From: Irineochytrium annulatum
Taxonomy: Eukaryota > Chytridiomycota > Chytridiomycetes > Chytridiales > Chytridiaceae
Direction: 5' to 3'
Assembly (NCBI GenBank): GCA_027600665.1
Contig: JADGJL010000228.1
Coordinates: forward strand, 1-30,254
DNA: 30,254 nt
Part shown: positions 1-11,026 of the stretch, piece after piece
Layout of the letters: each line of letters begins with the position of its first letter
How positions within the stretch are numbered: the first letter of the stretch is position 1
Notes under the pieces: generated by a model
Databases searched by the model: none
Seen by the model: the letters and a program-made list of their open reading frames with translations, nothing else
What the model was told of the DNA's origin: nothing
Translations under genes and position numbers: made by a program

Positions 1-665
1 CCAGCACGCCCTGCAGGAGCGCGGCGTACTTGTCCCCGCCGGCGGCGGTGTAGAGTTAGGGCGTAAAGAGCCGAGGCCAAGGAGACGGGGGGGAGAAGTA
101 AGCCGCGCGACGGGAGGGCGGGGGGGGAGTGGTGGGCGGTGAGTTATCTGGTTTCGCTTAAGGCTATGAGATCTAGCGACCGCCTTTGGTAGCGTGGACG
201 GGATGGAAGGGAGCGGACGGAGGGACGAAGGATCGTCGATATATAATAATATTCGGGATGCGGGATTAGATAGCAACTGTTCCCGGCGAGCCCGGCGTGG
301 GGTGTTCCGTCGGCTCGGAGGAAGAGGAAGGAGGGAAGTGGGCAGCGTCATGCTTTTCCTGGGGAGACCGGGCGCGGCGGGGACGTTTGCTCCGGAGGAG
401 AGCAGCTCCGAGAAGGGCTGGTTAAAATGCCGTTTATCCTGAAAGCTCCGAACCGGGAGGGTCCTCGCTCGCCCTGCTGCTGTTATCGACCTGCCAGACT
501 TCGGCAAATCGGGTGAACTGGAAAAGAAGACTCCGTGGGCTTCCTCGACCACCCTCCTTTTTACTAGCTGCATTTTATTCAACCTTGCTTTACGCCATAA
601 CCTATGTCGACCCTTCGACAATGGCGTCGCTGCAGCGCTGTCACTCGCACATGCTGTCCTGCCCG
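1..665. other. GC-rich spacer, no supported gene
   Basis: No convincing coding exon is seen. Short open frames here are G-rich low-complexity readings without gene-like composition. The first ~35 bases, read on the minus strand, give a plausible short exon (KYAALLQGVL) behind a CTAAC-like branch site and an AAG acceptor. This could be the edge of a gene running off the left end, but it is too short to call. Confidence 0.3.
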
Positions 666-3465
666 TCAGGACCTCCCCGGCAGATAACAAGCCGGATCCG
701 CAACCTGCCCCACCATGAACGGCCCCGCATCCGCCATGATCATCACGCCCACCACACTCGCCATCGCCATCGCCATATACCACCAACCCCTCCAGCCCCC
801 ACTAAACGCCCCCCACTCGTCCAACCTGATCGCGGCGTCATAATTGAACTCAATCCCAATCCCACCGGCCACCTTCATCTCCCCACAGAAAGCCAGCACT
901 TCCCCAGCAGCCGTCATCAGCAGCCCGCCCAAGATACGCTCGACCAGGTCCCAGACAGGTATCGGCGCGTTGACGCAGGATGTCCAGGTGCGCGAGGGCG
1001 GCGTGGTGAGCCAGAGGGCGCTGATGAAGAGGGCGCAGAAGCGAGAGGCCCATTCGGCCTCGATAAGGCCGAGGCGGATGAAGGCCGCGCGAGTGGATGC
1101 GGGCAGGGGAGAGAAGGGTGGCGACGGAGGAGTCGTGATGTCGAGCTCTGACGCGAGAAAGAGAGGGAGGCCGTTGAGGTCGGATGAGGTCGAGGCGTCG
1201 CGCGCAACCTGCGGCAGACGGGGGGTCGCCGATTGTGTGGGTGTCCCATTGATGAGGTCAATGACGCTCCTATCCTCCTTGGGAGTGTCAAGCGTGATGG
1301 TCAATTGGCTGCCGCGGATGGTCGATCCGCGTACGCTGGCTGCGCCATTGGAGACACCAAGCGCAAGCTGATGAACGGAGTGGCCCTCGATGCTGGAGTT
1401 GGCGCCGAGGGAAGCCCCTCCGAGCGAGACGGCCGACTTAAAGGAAAGCCGCCCTATGGAGGTGTATGCGGCGCTGACCCGCGTCTCGGACCTGTACGCC
1501 GGCTGCGATACGATAGACGTTGCTGCCGTGGACGTCCCTTCATTACATCAAACTGTTAGATGTACGACCATATCAACCCCGCACAACTTACAAGGCCGTT
1601 GATCGTCCTTACCCTGAATGACGGGCTTGATCGCGAACATGTCCATGTGGATCACTTCCGACGGCCGCGCAGGCGCCTGCGCGTCGGAGCTTCGGACCGT
1701 TTTCGCTCGGAACACATCACCGGTACCGATAGTCTGCGTGCGGACGACATCAGCGGTCCGGATACTCTGGGTGCGCTCCACATCAGCGTTCGGGCCCGCC
1801 AGTGATCTCTTTGCCTCAGCGCTCTGTGCGGTTTGTGACCGCATCACCTCGGTGCTCCGGTCCGTCGGCGCCCAAGTGGCCTTGCTCCCCTCCGTCGCGC
1901 CCGTCACGATATCGTCTGCCGTCGCTTTTGCTAGCCCTCCGGCGGCAGATGACGTGTGCAAATGACAAGCCGATCCGTCCCCGTGGCCCCCGTCCAACGG
2001 CGAGAGGTTCCGATGCGCGGCGGCATCCGTTGTCACTCCCATCGACGGCGTCTCCTGAGCCGGCGCAAGGACGCTAAGAACAGTTGCACTCCTGCTCGGG
2101 CCGATCATAATGCTTGCGCTCCCCAACACGGCCGCGCTCTTCATCACCTCCTGCATGACACCCGTCTGGTTGGCGACCTTTTTCTGAGCTCGCTGCATAG
2201 TGCGACGGAGTAGGAAAGCCTTGACGAGTCTCTCCGCCAGATTGAGAAGGATGGCGCCGCAGGTGCAGAGGTAATAGCTCTTCGAGTATGACCGGTAGAT
2301 GCAGAGCTTAGATATCAGACTCCAAGCTCCTTCTAGGCTGAATTAGTTCGGAAAATTTAGCTCACGATAAGCAGTTTTACATCAAATAAGGTCCTTCAAC
2401 TTACGACGTATCGAAGATTATCTATAAACAAATGAAAAGCAGACATCAGTCTAGTTCAACGCTGCAGCAATTTACAAGACGTCATGTCTCACCGACTTCA
2501 CGTTGCCGAATATTTCTTCCTGCCGATTGGTTGCTGGTATCTCCTTCCAGTGAGGCATTAGATGGAATATGCGCTTGTAAATGGCTTTCACAAGCGGCGG
2601 TCTTGCAAAAAAACCAAAAAAAAGAAAAAAAAAAAAGGTCAGCGTCACGTCACATATCTATCGGAGGTGTGTTCGCATACCCGAAGGTTAAAAAGAGCGT
2701 GACCGGGACCTGAATCGACGACAAGATGGTGGTATCCTCCGCTTTCATTGCAATTCGGGTGCCCATGTTTGCAATGGAGAACACGAGCAACTGTGCGGCC
2801 CTTCATGTTTAAAGAAGTAAATACGAGGAAACAAGCATAGGAAAGGAGGAAAAACTCACTGTGCAAACAACGTCATCGAAAAGTACACAAAATGTATGGG
2901 GTAGTAGCCCCCCGCAACCGCGAGCCATTTGGAGAAGCTATCGATTTTGTCCAAGTGAAATGCGTGCCACGTCGGCTCGAACAGGGTTGCCGGCACCACG
3001 AGGCAGACGAAGAAGCTCCAGAACCGCATCCACTTGACGAAGCCGAACACCAGCCCGTCCACCAGCACCTGGAGAATTGTCACCAGAATTGTGTCCAGCA
3101 TTGGATTAAAGAGCATCGTGTGTTTGGCGTGGCCGCTGGATCCGATGAGCCTGTTTTTTTTAAGTTGAGAAAAAGCGCGGCAGACCATTCACCAACACCA
3201 ACCTGTGGAGCCAGTACATCAGAAACCCAAACACCTGCGTGGTCTCCGCGTAGGGCATCGTCGCGCCGGTCTCGGTCATCAGGTCCGCGACGGAGGCCCA
3301 GCCCCTGCAGAGGATCAGCAACGCGATCCAGCCGATCACGGCCGACACGCAGACGAGGAGCGACACGGGTGCCGCAACGCGAAGAGCGGCGAGTTGGGCT
3401 CGAAAAAACATGGAGATATGGGAAGAGGTGGCATTGGCGGAGGCGGACGCGACGGCGGCCGTCAT
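666..3465 (-). CDS. Orphan multi-pass membrane protein, ~805 aa, seven exons
   Basis: I do not recognise the family. The reading frame is kept through seven exons: 3465-3203, 3150-2860, 2800-2681, 2601-2493, 2421-2405 (only 17 nt), 2337-1592 and 1537-666. All six introns are GT-AG, 52-81 nt, and phases match at each junction, giving 2418 nt. Intron 3 has a long pyrimidine tract seen as the A-run near 2605-2640 on the plus strand. Hydrophobic segments lie near residues 31-53, 103-126, 131-146, 170-198 and 208-225, with another near 288-300. A long polar middle (about 320-600) follows, then hydrophobic stretches again near the C-terminus (WWYMAMAMASVVGVMIMADA). The start ATG at 3465 was chosen because the next residues are typical of an N-terminus (MTAAVASASANATSS); further upstream exons cannot be excluded. 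An alternative donor at 1608 would shorten exon 6 slightly. Predicted role: integral membrane protein of unknown function. Confidence 0.78.
1689..1853 (-). repeat. Five 11-residue repeats in the membrane protein
   Basis: Within exon 6 (about residues 429-483) the protein repeats with an 11-residue, 33-nt period. Successive units begin TEVMRSQTAQS, then AEAKRSLAGPN, then ADVERTQSIRT, then ADVVRTQTIGT, then GDVFRAKTVRS, and a partial SDAQ follows. The third and fourth units are clearest. An 11-residue period is typical of amphipathic helices that lie on a membrane or form right-handed coiled coils; that reading is inference. Confidence 0.7.
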
Positions 3466-3479
3466 AGTTGGCCCGTCAC

Positions 3480-3930
3480 TGACCTGAAGGGTGATTTTCA
3501 CCCAGTGCGCGACAATCTTGAAGACCGCAGTTGGTATTATGGACGAGAATCAGGAAGATCGCTGCACTAAACGCGGTGGCAAGTCGCGAGGACGGCCTCA
3601 CCGCTGACGAAGTGGTAGCCAGCACCGACGACCTTGAGCAATCGGGCTTCTGCGCGATGTCTGTCAGGAAAGCCGATAATGGGTTCGAGGACGTGATCAA
3701 ACAGCGACCTGGACGTCCTGGATGAGACCTACTGCGGTACTGAGAAGGGCGAGCCAGTCGAATGGAGGCGATGATGGTAGGCTGGACATTAGAGACCGAA
3801 AGTTCAACACTGATCACTCTCACCATCTCGCAGACGGTCGACTACTTCAAGAAGGCGACTGATATCGAGGAGCTCCGGCTCAACACAGGCCAAGAGACGC
3901 AAGAAAGAATCCAAATTTTCGATTAATATC
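3480..3930. other. Unresolved exon-like segments on both strands
   Basis: Both strands read like protein in pieces. On the minus strand there are gene-like segments such as RLLACVEPELLDISRLLEVV near 3810-3900 and HRAEARLLKVVGAGYHFVSG near 3615-3675, with GTGAGA and GTGAGG donors beside them. These could be upstream exons of the 666-3465 gene, but I could not join them with consistent phases. On the plus strand, 3762-3926 is an open frame from ATG ending in a stop (ERIQIFD at its end). Either strand, or a decayed gene, is possible. Confidence 0.3.
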
Positions 3931-4385
3931 ACAAGACAAAAAGTAAAAATTGGCAGTTAATGGCAACGACGGTAGGAGCAACAAGCAATAGTGATTGTGT
4001 GTGTGCATGTGATTTTTGTCGTCGAAGCAAAGTGTAAAAGAGTTTTCAATCGGATGCAGGGAAAGTGGCTAGTGATTGAAGCTGGTGCATTTGATAAAGG
4101 TGAGGCGAGTGGCGAGATAATGAATTTCAAGAACGAAAGCAAAATGATCTAGGAAGGTGTAGAAGAAAGAATACCTGAAAATATCAACCAAAACTCTCAA
4201 AAAAACCTTCGGCTCTACCGCCTCATCGAACACCATCCCACACCCGTTGACAACGGCATCTCAAGCTCCGTAACCCATCTGTCCTCGCTCACTCAACGCC
4301 AACCCGAGAAACTCCGGCCGCTCATATCACCGACGCCCCTTTAAACAGCAACGAAGCCTGTCACCATCCCCGCGGCTGACGAGAT
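3931..4385. other. Spacer downstream of the E2 gene
   Basis: AT-richer sequence with no open frame of gene-like composition. It probably holds the 3' untranslated region of the minus-strand E2 gene. I see nothing else in it. Confidence 0.4.
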
Positions 4386-5550
4386 CTAAAGCTCAAGATC
4401 GGCGGCGCCGTCGTCAGAGAAGTCGCCGACCGAGCTCATGTCGTCGTCCCCATCCGACTCCTCGCCCTCCTTTGACTCGAGGATTTCCTTCGTGGCGTAT
4501 TTTGTGACATATTCTGCGAGGGTAGAATGATTTAGCCAGAATTCCAAAACGGTGCAATTCGAGCGTTCGATCCACCGGACGGACAACGACCCATCCCTCC
4601 ATTAACTCCAAAACCAAAGACCCGCGGATCAAGGCATTCTACATACCTTTCACCTTCGCCTCGTACAGCGTCGGTTCCCGCATGAGGAGGGCGGCCGCCT
4701 CGCCGTTAAGAGGATCCGTGGGATTAGGGTACCTCAAAAGCTGGGGAAGGAAGACCTCGAATATGTTGATCATATCTGTGTGGAAAAAGCAAGGCGCCAT
4801 CAAAAGATTGATCACCACTGTGTGAATTGCCAATTCTTCGTATGACTCACCATACATCGGACTCCAGGTCTGGTTGATGACGTCGAGGCAGACAGAGCCG
4901 CTCCTGGAGATGAGAGTAATCAGGACTGAATGATCGTTTGATATTGACATGGTCCATGGCGAACCATAATAGTATGAAGAAATACTCACAGCTCGTCAAT
5001 ATTCGGATGGAAGATCTTGTTCATGAAGCCAATCGACGGACTCTTGTACGGGTACTGATCGGGAAGCTCGACGTGAACCTTCCACATCCCCCCGCTGAAT
5101 GGCGTGTCCTCGGGCCCGACAAACCGTACGAAGAACTCTGCCATCAACGGTCAAGGAAAGAACGAAAGAAGGTTAGCCCCCAATGTCCTCACATCACGGG
5201 GAAAGAGAGAAGCAACCCCGGCCATTGGTGATGTGCCACCAGCCCCACAAAACGCGCCGCCCGCCATCATCGACGACTCACCCTGCATGCTGTCGTTGAC
5301 CAGGTTGACCTCGTAGTCGCTCATGAGACTGTGAAGGGCGAACCAAACCGGTCAGATCGTTCCAGCGAGAGGTGCGGGCCACTTTGGAGGCACCACCACT
5401 CACAGCTTCATCATGTCGACCTCGATCCGTCGTTTTAGGCTGCCGGTCAAGAAGATCAGTGATCGGACAGCCTGGAGGGGACGGATGCCCGGAGCGACGG
5501 CCGCTTGCCGGGGATATGAGGGGAGGGGCTCACCTCCCGCTGACGCTCAT
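4386..5550 (-). CDS. UBC8: Ubiquitin-conjugating enzyme E2, UBE2H/Ubc8 type
   Basis: This E2 enzyme would accept ubiquitin from E1 on a cysteine and pass it to substrates with an E3; yeast Ubc8 acts in the GID pathway that degrades gluconeogenic enzymes (family knowledge). Seven exons join in phase to 185 codons plus stop: 5550-5534, 5439-5404, 5328-5282, 5137-4990, 4903-4851, 4775-4647 and 4513-4386. The N-terminus ([19 protein letters not shown]) matches the family. The UBC core shows [17 protein letters not shown] and the active-site stretch [15 protein letters not shown], with Cys88 as the catalytic residue and HPN at 77-79. The C-terminal tail is acidic and ends [12 protein letters not shown], as in UBE2H, whose length (183 aa) is nearly the same. 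The first exon is only 17 nt; its ATG was chosen because splicing keeps the frame into KRRIE. All key residues are present, so it should be active. Confidence 0.95.
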
Positions 5551-7494
5551 GGTGACTGTGATTGTCCTATTCAAAATCTGATGGTGAAATTTGAAGACGA
5601 ATTCGAAGCCGGGATTATAGCGTGGGATGAAGGAGGTGGATGACGGAGCTGCTGACGGACGCGTTCCTTAAGGCGAGTCGTGGCCAACAAGGTCGTGGGA
5701 GACCGGCACACGCCTTCATGCGCCCGGTATTGATGACACGCGTCGCGGCATACTTTCAGTACGATTTATTAGACCTTCTCAACACGCATTTCCTCGCGTT
5801 GCGGTAAAACGGCGTTACCAGGTGCTGTTTGCGACGAGGGACGACTGTCATGGCCACGTCCACATCCAATCGTCTGCTAGTTTTCTCATAGGAGCAAAAA
5901 GCAAGTCCCCAGCGCCTCGAAGTGCCGGTATGATGAACAATGAGTGCAGATATGTCCATAATCTGCGACGCGCTCCGCTCTCCTGCCCGAAGCTGGCATC
6001 TTCTAAGCTCCTCGGCGCCGCTCAACCGAACAGCGGCGCACAGAAATTGTGAAGGAAGAATATACGCGTTCCCTTTAAAAAAAATTATCAAAGCCTTGTG
6101 CATACGCGCACCTCGCGTCCCGACGGCCGCTAGGTTGAAATTCCAGCAAAGGGGTATGTTAAGGGTTCAACCCAGAAGCCGACATACTGGCACCGTCAAA
6201 AGTCCGACAACAATAAGTAAGTTCCATCTCGTTTAAATCCGAACGGAACAAGCACACTAACTTAAGATGTCTGAAACCGCTGATGCAATATGGATATACG
6301 CGAACTGCAGGTTTTTCCAGTGCAATAGATCCTTGCAGTGATCAGTATCGACGAAATAATTGCGAAAAGTAGGTGACTGCAAAACCTTGGCATGCTCGCA
6401 TCCATTTGCAGCACAAGATATGGCGCTTCGTACTCCACGCAGCTCGCCAGACCCATTCCTTGCAGTTAGTCTGCTGCAGGCAGCGAATAGTCATAGGATG
6501 CAAGCAATCGCAACACCGAGAGAAGCATTTTGAACGCGTATCACTCAGAATCCGCATAAAAACGCGCTCGGGAACTTGTAGAGCGAAAAAGGTAGACTGA
6601 GAAAGATAAGCAGGAAACCTTGCAAAACTAATATTGTACATACCTTGACTGCCCCAGCCAGCTGGTCGCCCGCAGCGCTTGTAGCATTACCAGATCTATA
6701 ATAACGTCCGAATAGGGTCATGCGAATGCTGTTTGTGCGTGCGTTAAGAACCCCGGTGCTGTACAAGCTAACTAAGGATTTACCAAACACTTTTTCGCGG
6801 ACGCTTCCCGCATTTCCTCCGAACCACGCATCCGAACCACGTATTGACCTTGCGCGGTTCCCGTAATCACCCCCGACCACGCATCCGAGCTTCAAAGGCA
6901 TTTAAAATGCAGTCAGCACGAAGGACGAGAAGATGGCTTCGTTTGCACAGCAAGCTTAACGCAATTAATGCGAAGGGAAGGATAACTTGCAAATGCTGAT
7001 TCCACACTATGATAAGCAACATCATATTGTACTTGCGCTGCGCTAAACTAGGAAGTTAAGCGAGATAGTGTAGCGTAATGGATACAGAATACCTTGAGAG
7101 CGGAAATTATGCCTGCAATACAGACTTTTAATCCTTTCATTCACGCCGCCCCCCTCTTTCCCCCTCAGCCCGAGGATTCACGCCGGTGAACCAATACCAT
7201 CAACGTAATAGTAATAGAAAAGAAGGGCTGTACGGATGCAATATGACCAGCTTTTGCAATATCGAAAAAGTGTTTAAGGCGACAACGAACGAACGTCGAC
7301 GGCCTTGGCAGAAGGGGCGCTCCGGCCTCATCAGAGCTGGAAACTGATTGCAGCCGAACCCGGAGACAGCAGCGACGTGACGTGACGCGACCCGAGCCGG
7401 AGTGAAGTACCCAGATTGTACAAGCGGTTCGAACCGCGGTTCGATTGCCTCCTCCCGCGAAATCCGCTCCCACCTTCGGCGCATCGCTCTTCGC
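5551..7494. other. Long intergenic region between divergent genes
   Basis: About 1.9 kb without a convincing gene. Open frames near 5756-6103 and 6342-6641 on the minus strand lack gene-like composition and splice context. Near 6810-6890 the motif CCACGCATCCGA occurs twice within 70 nt. I found no tRNA. The region should contain the promoters of the E2 gene (left, minus) and of the gene starting near 7495 (right, plus). Confidence 0.45.
7424..7437. promoter_or_regulatory. Perfect 14-nt palindrome, possible operator
   Basis: GCGGTTCGAACCGC is a perfect inverted repeat, followed at once by a partial extra copy (GCGGTTCGA). It lies about 60 nt before the first candidate ATG of the next gene. 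Zn2Cys6 regulators bind inverted CGG triplets, which are present here as CGG-N6-CCG; that function is inference only. Confidence 0.3.
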
Positions 7495-9484
7495 ATGCAA
7501 AGTCGCCTCCCCGGACTGGTCGGCGACCTCCCCAGCGCGGCGTCTCCCAAGCAGGTCCCAAGCAGGTCCAGCAGCCCGGGGAGGTTCTGGAATTCGGAAT
7601 CGTGCAGTGACGAAACGGCGAAACTTGTGGAATCTAAATTTCGGGACCTTTTCGATCGCAGCCACATTCCCATCTGCGGCAGACGACGAGCTCCCATCGC
7701 CGACGACCCGGCCGTCGTCCAACCCCTCCAGCACCGTGGACGGACCATCCTGGTAGGCGCGGCTACTGACTTTCGATGGAGCCGGTCCTCACCCGGCGAC
7801 GCCCGTTTTTCTTGGCAGCAGACACTTGGATTTACGCGCCGAGGGCCTGGACCCCGTTTTCCCGCACAGTGAAGTGGGGCCGTCCTTTTCGATTTCCATC
7901 GGCTTCGAACAACAGCCGGACCAGCAGGACGGCGACTCACCCGACACCCTGTCTGCGGCTTTCGACCAACCCAGGAGCGCTTGCCGCCCCACACCGCCCC
8001 GGGCCAACATTCCCACCATCACCCTGACGCCGGCACCGACCTCGCGCAAGTACGCGGACTCGAAGTCGGTACCGCCGGCGCCGTCGTTGACCCTGAAGGT
8101 CCGTCACCCCCAGTTCCCAAAAAAGGCGCATTCCCCAGATCTAACCCTAAGCGCAGTCTTGCGGACCTTCCGGCTCGCCATCGCCTTGGTCTCGGGTCCG
8201 TGATTCCACCCGCCCTGGTAATATACCCGCCGATGAACTCAATCCAGGAGGAGTATGGGCCCGCCCTCGTTCCATACTACGACAGGTCAAATCGGATGGC
8301 CGCATGCGCCCGGCCGTCGGCCGAGCAGATCACGTGGAACAGGGCGCGGCTCGCGCGGGAGCTGGAGGACGTCATCCGGGTCGCGCTGTGGCACAACCCG
8401 CCTCGATTTCGGGCTTCAAATACGATGGCGACGAAGCCGACGCGGTCTCAGAGCGGTTGTGGCGGCGGCGGGGACGCGGATCCGCGACGCGGGAGGGACA
8501 ACGCGGACAGGGTTGGGAGGGTCGGGACGGCGGTCGTCGCGACACCGCGGGAGCAAACTGCGGTGGGCATGCGGAGGGCCAAGTGGGCGTTGCTGTCGCG
8601 GTTATTTATACTGTCGGCGCCGCGGCCCATCGGTGGCAAGCGGAAGCCAGGGTTCCTGAGCCACGGTATTTAACAAATTGCCTCTTTGTTTTTTTTATCG
8701 GTTACCACGGGTTCACAAGCTGACTTGTGTGTGTGTCTCACTTGATCGAAAAGACGGCCACGACGTGGACGGCATCCTCCGCTGGGTAGTCCAACGCGCC
8801 TGCGACCCGCCCATCCGAAAGGGAAAGAGCCGGCATTCCCACCCCGGGCTAGTGATGGAGTTTGTCCTGGCGGGCTTAAACGACGTGTTGGACCTGCTGG
8901 ACTTTGACACAAAGGACGCGCTGGACGAGTGCGTGATGCGGGGATTGAGGAGGTCCGGGTTCATGGACGAGAGGGAGCGGCCGGTTTTGCCGCAGGATCT
9001 GATGGAGGGCGTGAGGGAACTGGAGCGCGTCGTTGGGCCGCCGTTCGTCGTATTCGGACCCGTGCTGGTGCTGGGGGTTAAGAAAGAGCCGGAAAGGGAG
9101 GAGGACGAAGCTGCGCAATGGACAGCGGGGCCGGTGATCAACATGCGGAGACCGCACGATGCCGTCGCGGGATGGGACGAAGCGTTGGGCGCGGCGCCAG
9201 TGGGTCCGCGCGCAGTACAGCAACTACAGCAGCTGCGGCCGCCGCCGTTGCCGCCGCCCTTGGCGGGGCCGGCCATGCGGATCGGGGGCGCGACGAACAC
9301 CATGCAGGATCTAGCGCATGGCGGCTGGGGACGCGGAGGGGCCATGTCCGCGGTCGACGGCAGGCCCGGGAACATGATGGCTATGATGCCGTGTCCTGGG
9401 ATGACCGCCCAGCAGGACGGGATGCCGCGACATGGCCCCTCTGTGACAAGTCCAAAGAAAAAGACCAACCACCAGCCTGGCTAA
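7495..9484 (+). CDS. Unrecognised spliced gene, proline-rich N-terminus, uncertain 5' half
   Basis: I do not recognise the product. The 3' half is well supported: an exon open from before 8233 to 8665 (includes EEYGPALVPYYDRSNRM and LARELEDVIRVALWH), an 88-nt GT-AG intron 8666-8753 with a CTGAC branch site, and a last exon 8754-9484. The last exon has a mostly helical part (LVMEFVLAGLNDVLDLLDFD, VRELERVVGPPFVVFG) followed by a Pro/Gln/Met-rich tail. The 5' half is uncertain. Exons of good codon bias occur in different frames at about 7495-7752 and 7819-8120. A GTAGGC donor at 7753 and a GCAG acceptor at 7818 keep the frame for one of them. The change of frame before 8150 needs either an intron or one missing base, for example in the A6 run at 8119-8124. 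ATG 7495 is one candidate start; ATG 8233 is the conservative alternative. Confidence 0.5.
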
Positions 9485-10347
9485 CAGCGGAACGCTTTGT
9501 CAGGACCTCGGGAGAGGACCAGGGAAGGGGCTGCCGGATGAGATTTAGGGAAACTAATGAGGTGCCTCTATGTCGGGTTTGAATTCATTCTGTTCCTGAA
9601 TCCCCCAACATCCAACTCGCTCCAATTTGCCCCCTTCTTCGAATACTTGCTCTACATATATCAAACTGTATTGTGTTTGGGAGGAACTTCACTCCTTGGC
9701 TTTCATGTAACCAGTAAAGTCGCAAATTGTAATAGAGCGATTTATTTATTGCTTGCGATCAATATGATCAGCTACGTACACACACAACAGATCTAAGTAA
9801 CTCGCAATTGCGAAAAATTAGAGGGCTATCGCTCGAAGATTATATACTCCACAAAGCAAACACCAAATACAGTAAGCCGGTGTGTGATTCTGAATTGAAA
9901 AGAGAATCGCAACCAGCACCGCCATCTTCCCCCTCTCTTCACCTCCAACAATCTGCGTAAGAATTGCATGGGAAGAAAAATCAATGAGAACTCTAATCCA
10001 TAAAAGAATGGAACCCGACTACCCCACAGATCGCTTAACTAAATGACGAGACCAGCAAAGTCCAGCTTCCTTATTTCCCGTTTTCATAAAGCCTCGAAAA
10101 GCCCTAATCTCCGCGATGGGATTGCAGTGGTTGTAGATCAACGAGCGGCCCACCTCCATCATAGATGACATGCTCATCAGCGATTTCATGATAGTCCCTC
10201 CTTTCACATCGGTGGCGCTACACTATTTGCCCTACGTCCTCAGCACCCTTCGTCCTCAATTTTTTCACCCTCCTTGTCCACCTTTTCGACGGCAGCGCTT
10301 AAATTGCCCTAGCAATTCGAACCGATCCATATTTTGGTTGTAACGCG
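9485..10347. other. Spacer between convergent genes
   Basis: Mostly AT-richer sequence, probably the 3' ends of the genes on both sides. One short minus-strand open frame at 10207-10020 (62 codons, with MSSMMEVGRSLIYNHCNPIA) has no ATG at its 5' end but an internal ATG at about 10189. It could be a small gene or an isolated exon; evidence is weak. Confidence 0.3.
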
Positions 10348-10861
10348 TCAGAGAACCTCGACACACCAAGCGCACCGAAACTCCTTCTCATCCGGATCCA
10401 CGAACTCGGACCCGTGCTCCGCCCACCACCCCAACGCCGCTCCTCCGTCGAGCGCTCTTTCTTCCCGCCGGCAAGGCATAACACGACACGGAGAACCCCG
10501 CGACGCGACGAATCCGCCTAAGGCTTCACGTCGTCGTAACATTTGCGGGGCTAGCAACGCGTTCAACATCTGCTCGACGACTTCATCGGCCAGGAGATCC
10601 AAAGCGAGAACCACACCTGGCCCCTTGCCATAGACGAACAAGAAGCGCATCCAGAGCCTCCTTTGACGCATCCCACCCGGAACTGTCTCCGCTCTCCGCG
10701 TCCAATTCCCCCTCCGGGCGGGTCACATGCACCCATATCCGCAGATCCGAGCGGTGACGCTTTGTCTCCAGCCGCCACGGCACGATTGAGGGAGACCCGT
10801 CGCCAAGTTTCTCCACAACTTCATCTTCAACCGCGTTCCCTCGTGTCCCGCTCAGCAGTGC
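10348..10861 (-). CDS. Unrecognised gene, broken by a one-base shift
   Basis: The family is not recognised. Two minus-strand frames overlap and read as one protein if a single G is dropped from the GGGG run near 10617-10620. The upstream frame (10861 to about 10620) includes DEVVEKLGDG, WRLETKRHRSDLRIWVHVTR and EALDALLVRLWQG. The downstream frame continues as VVLALDLLADEVVEQMLNAL and ends FRCAWCVEVL at the stop near 10348. Its 5' end begins right after a strong acceptor (pyrimidine tract, CTGACCAG) at 10861, so at least one more exon must lie upstream between 10870 and 11026, which I could not fix. It is divergent from the TAF8-like gene. The break may be a sequencing indel or a true mutation; I favour an indel because the joined frame is clean and its codon bias is normal. 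Confidence 0.5.
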
Positions 10862-11026
10862 TGGTCAGAGCAAGTCACGATCAGGGTCGAAAGGGAAAGG
10901 AAATGGGTGGTGAGAGCGACAAAATCTCCCACCATTGCAATTGCCAGCGGACGGCGCCTGAGGGATCACGACCCGCACTCCTCTCCATCCGATCCAACGA
11001 TTTCGCGGAGGGGCCAGCAGGGGGAA

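Noticed and set aside
513..1371. Plus-strand open frames at 513-1151 and 844-1371
   Set aside because: They are antisense to exon 7 of the membrane protein, which has matching splice phases and better composition.
7420..7450. tRNA-like T-loop (GGTTCGAACC)
   Set aside because: No acceptor stem, anticodon arm or D arm can be drawn around it.
7200..7994. Long minus-strand frames across 7165-7994
   Set aside because: The plus strand has better codon bias and splice signals; the minus readings have no recognisable motifs.
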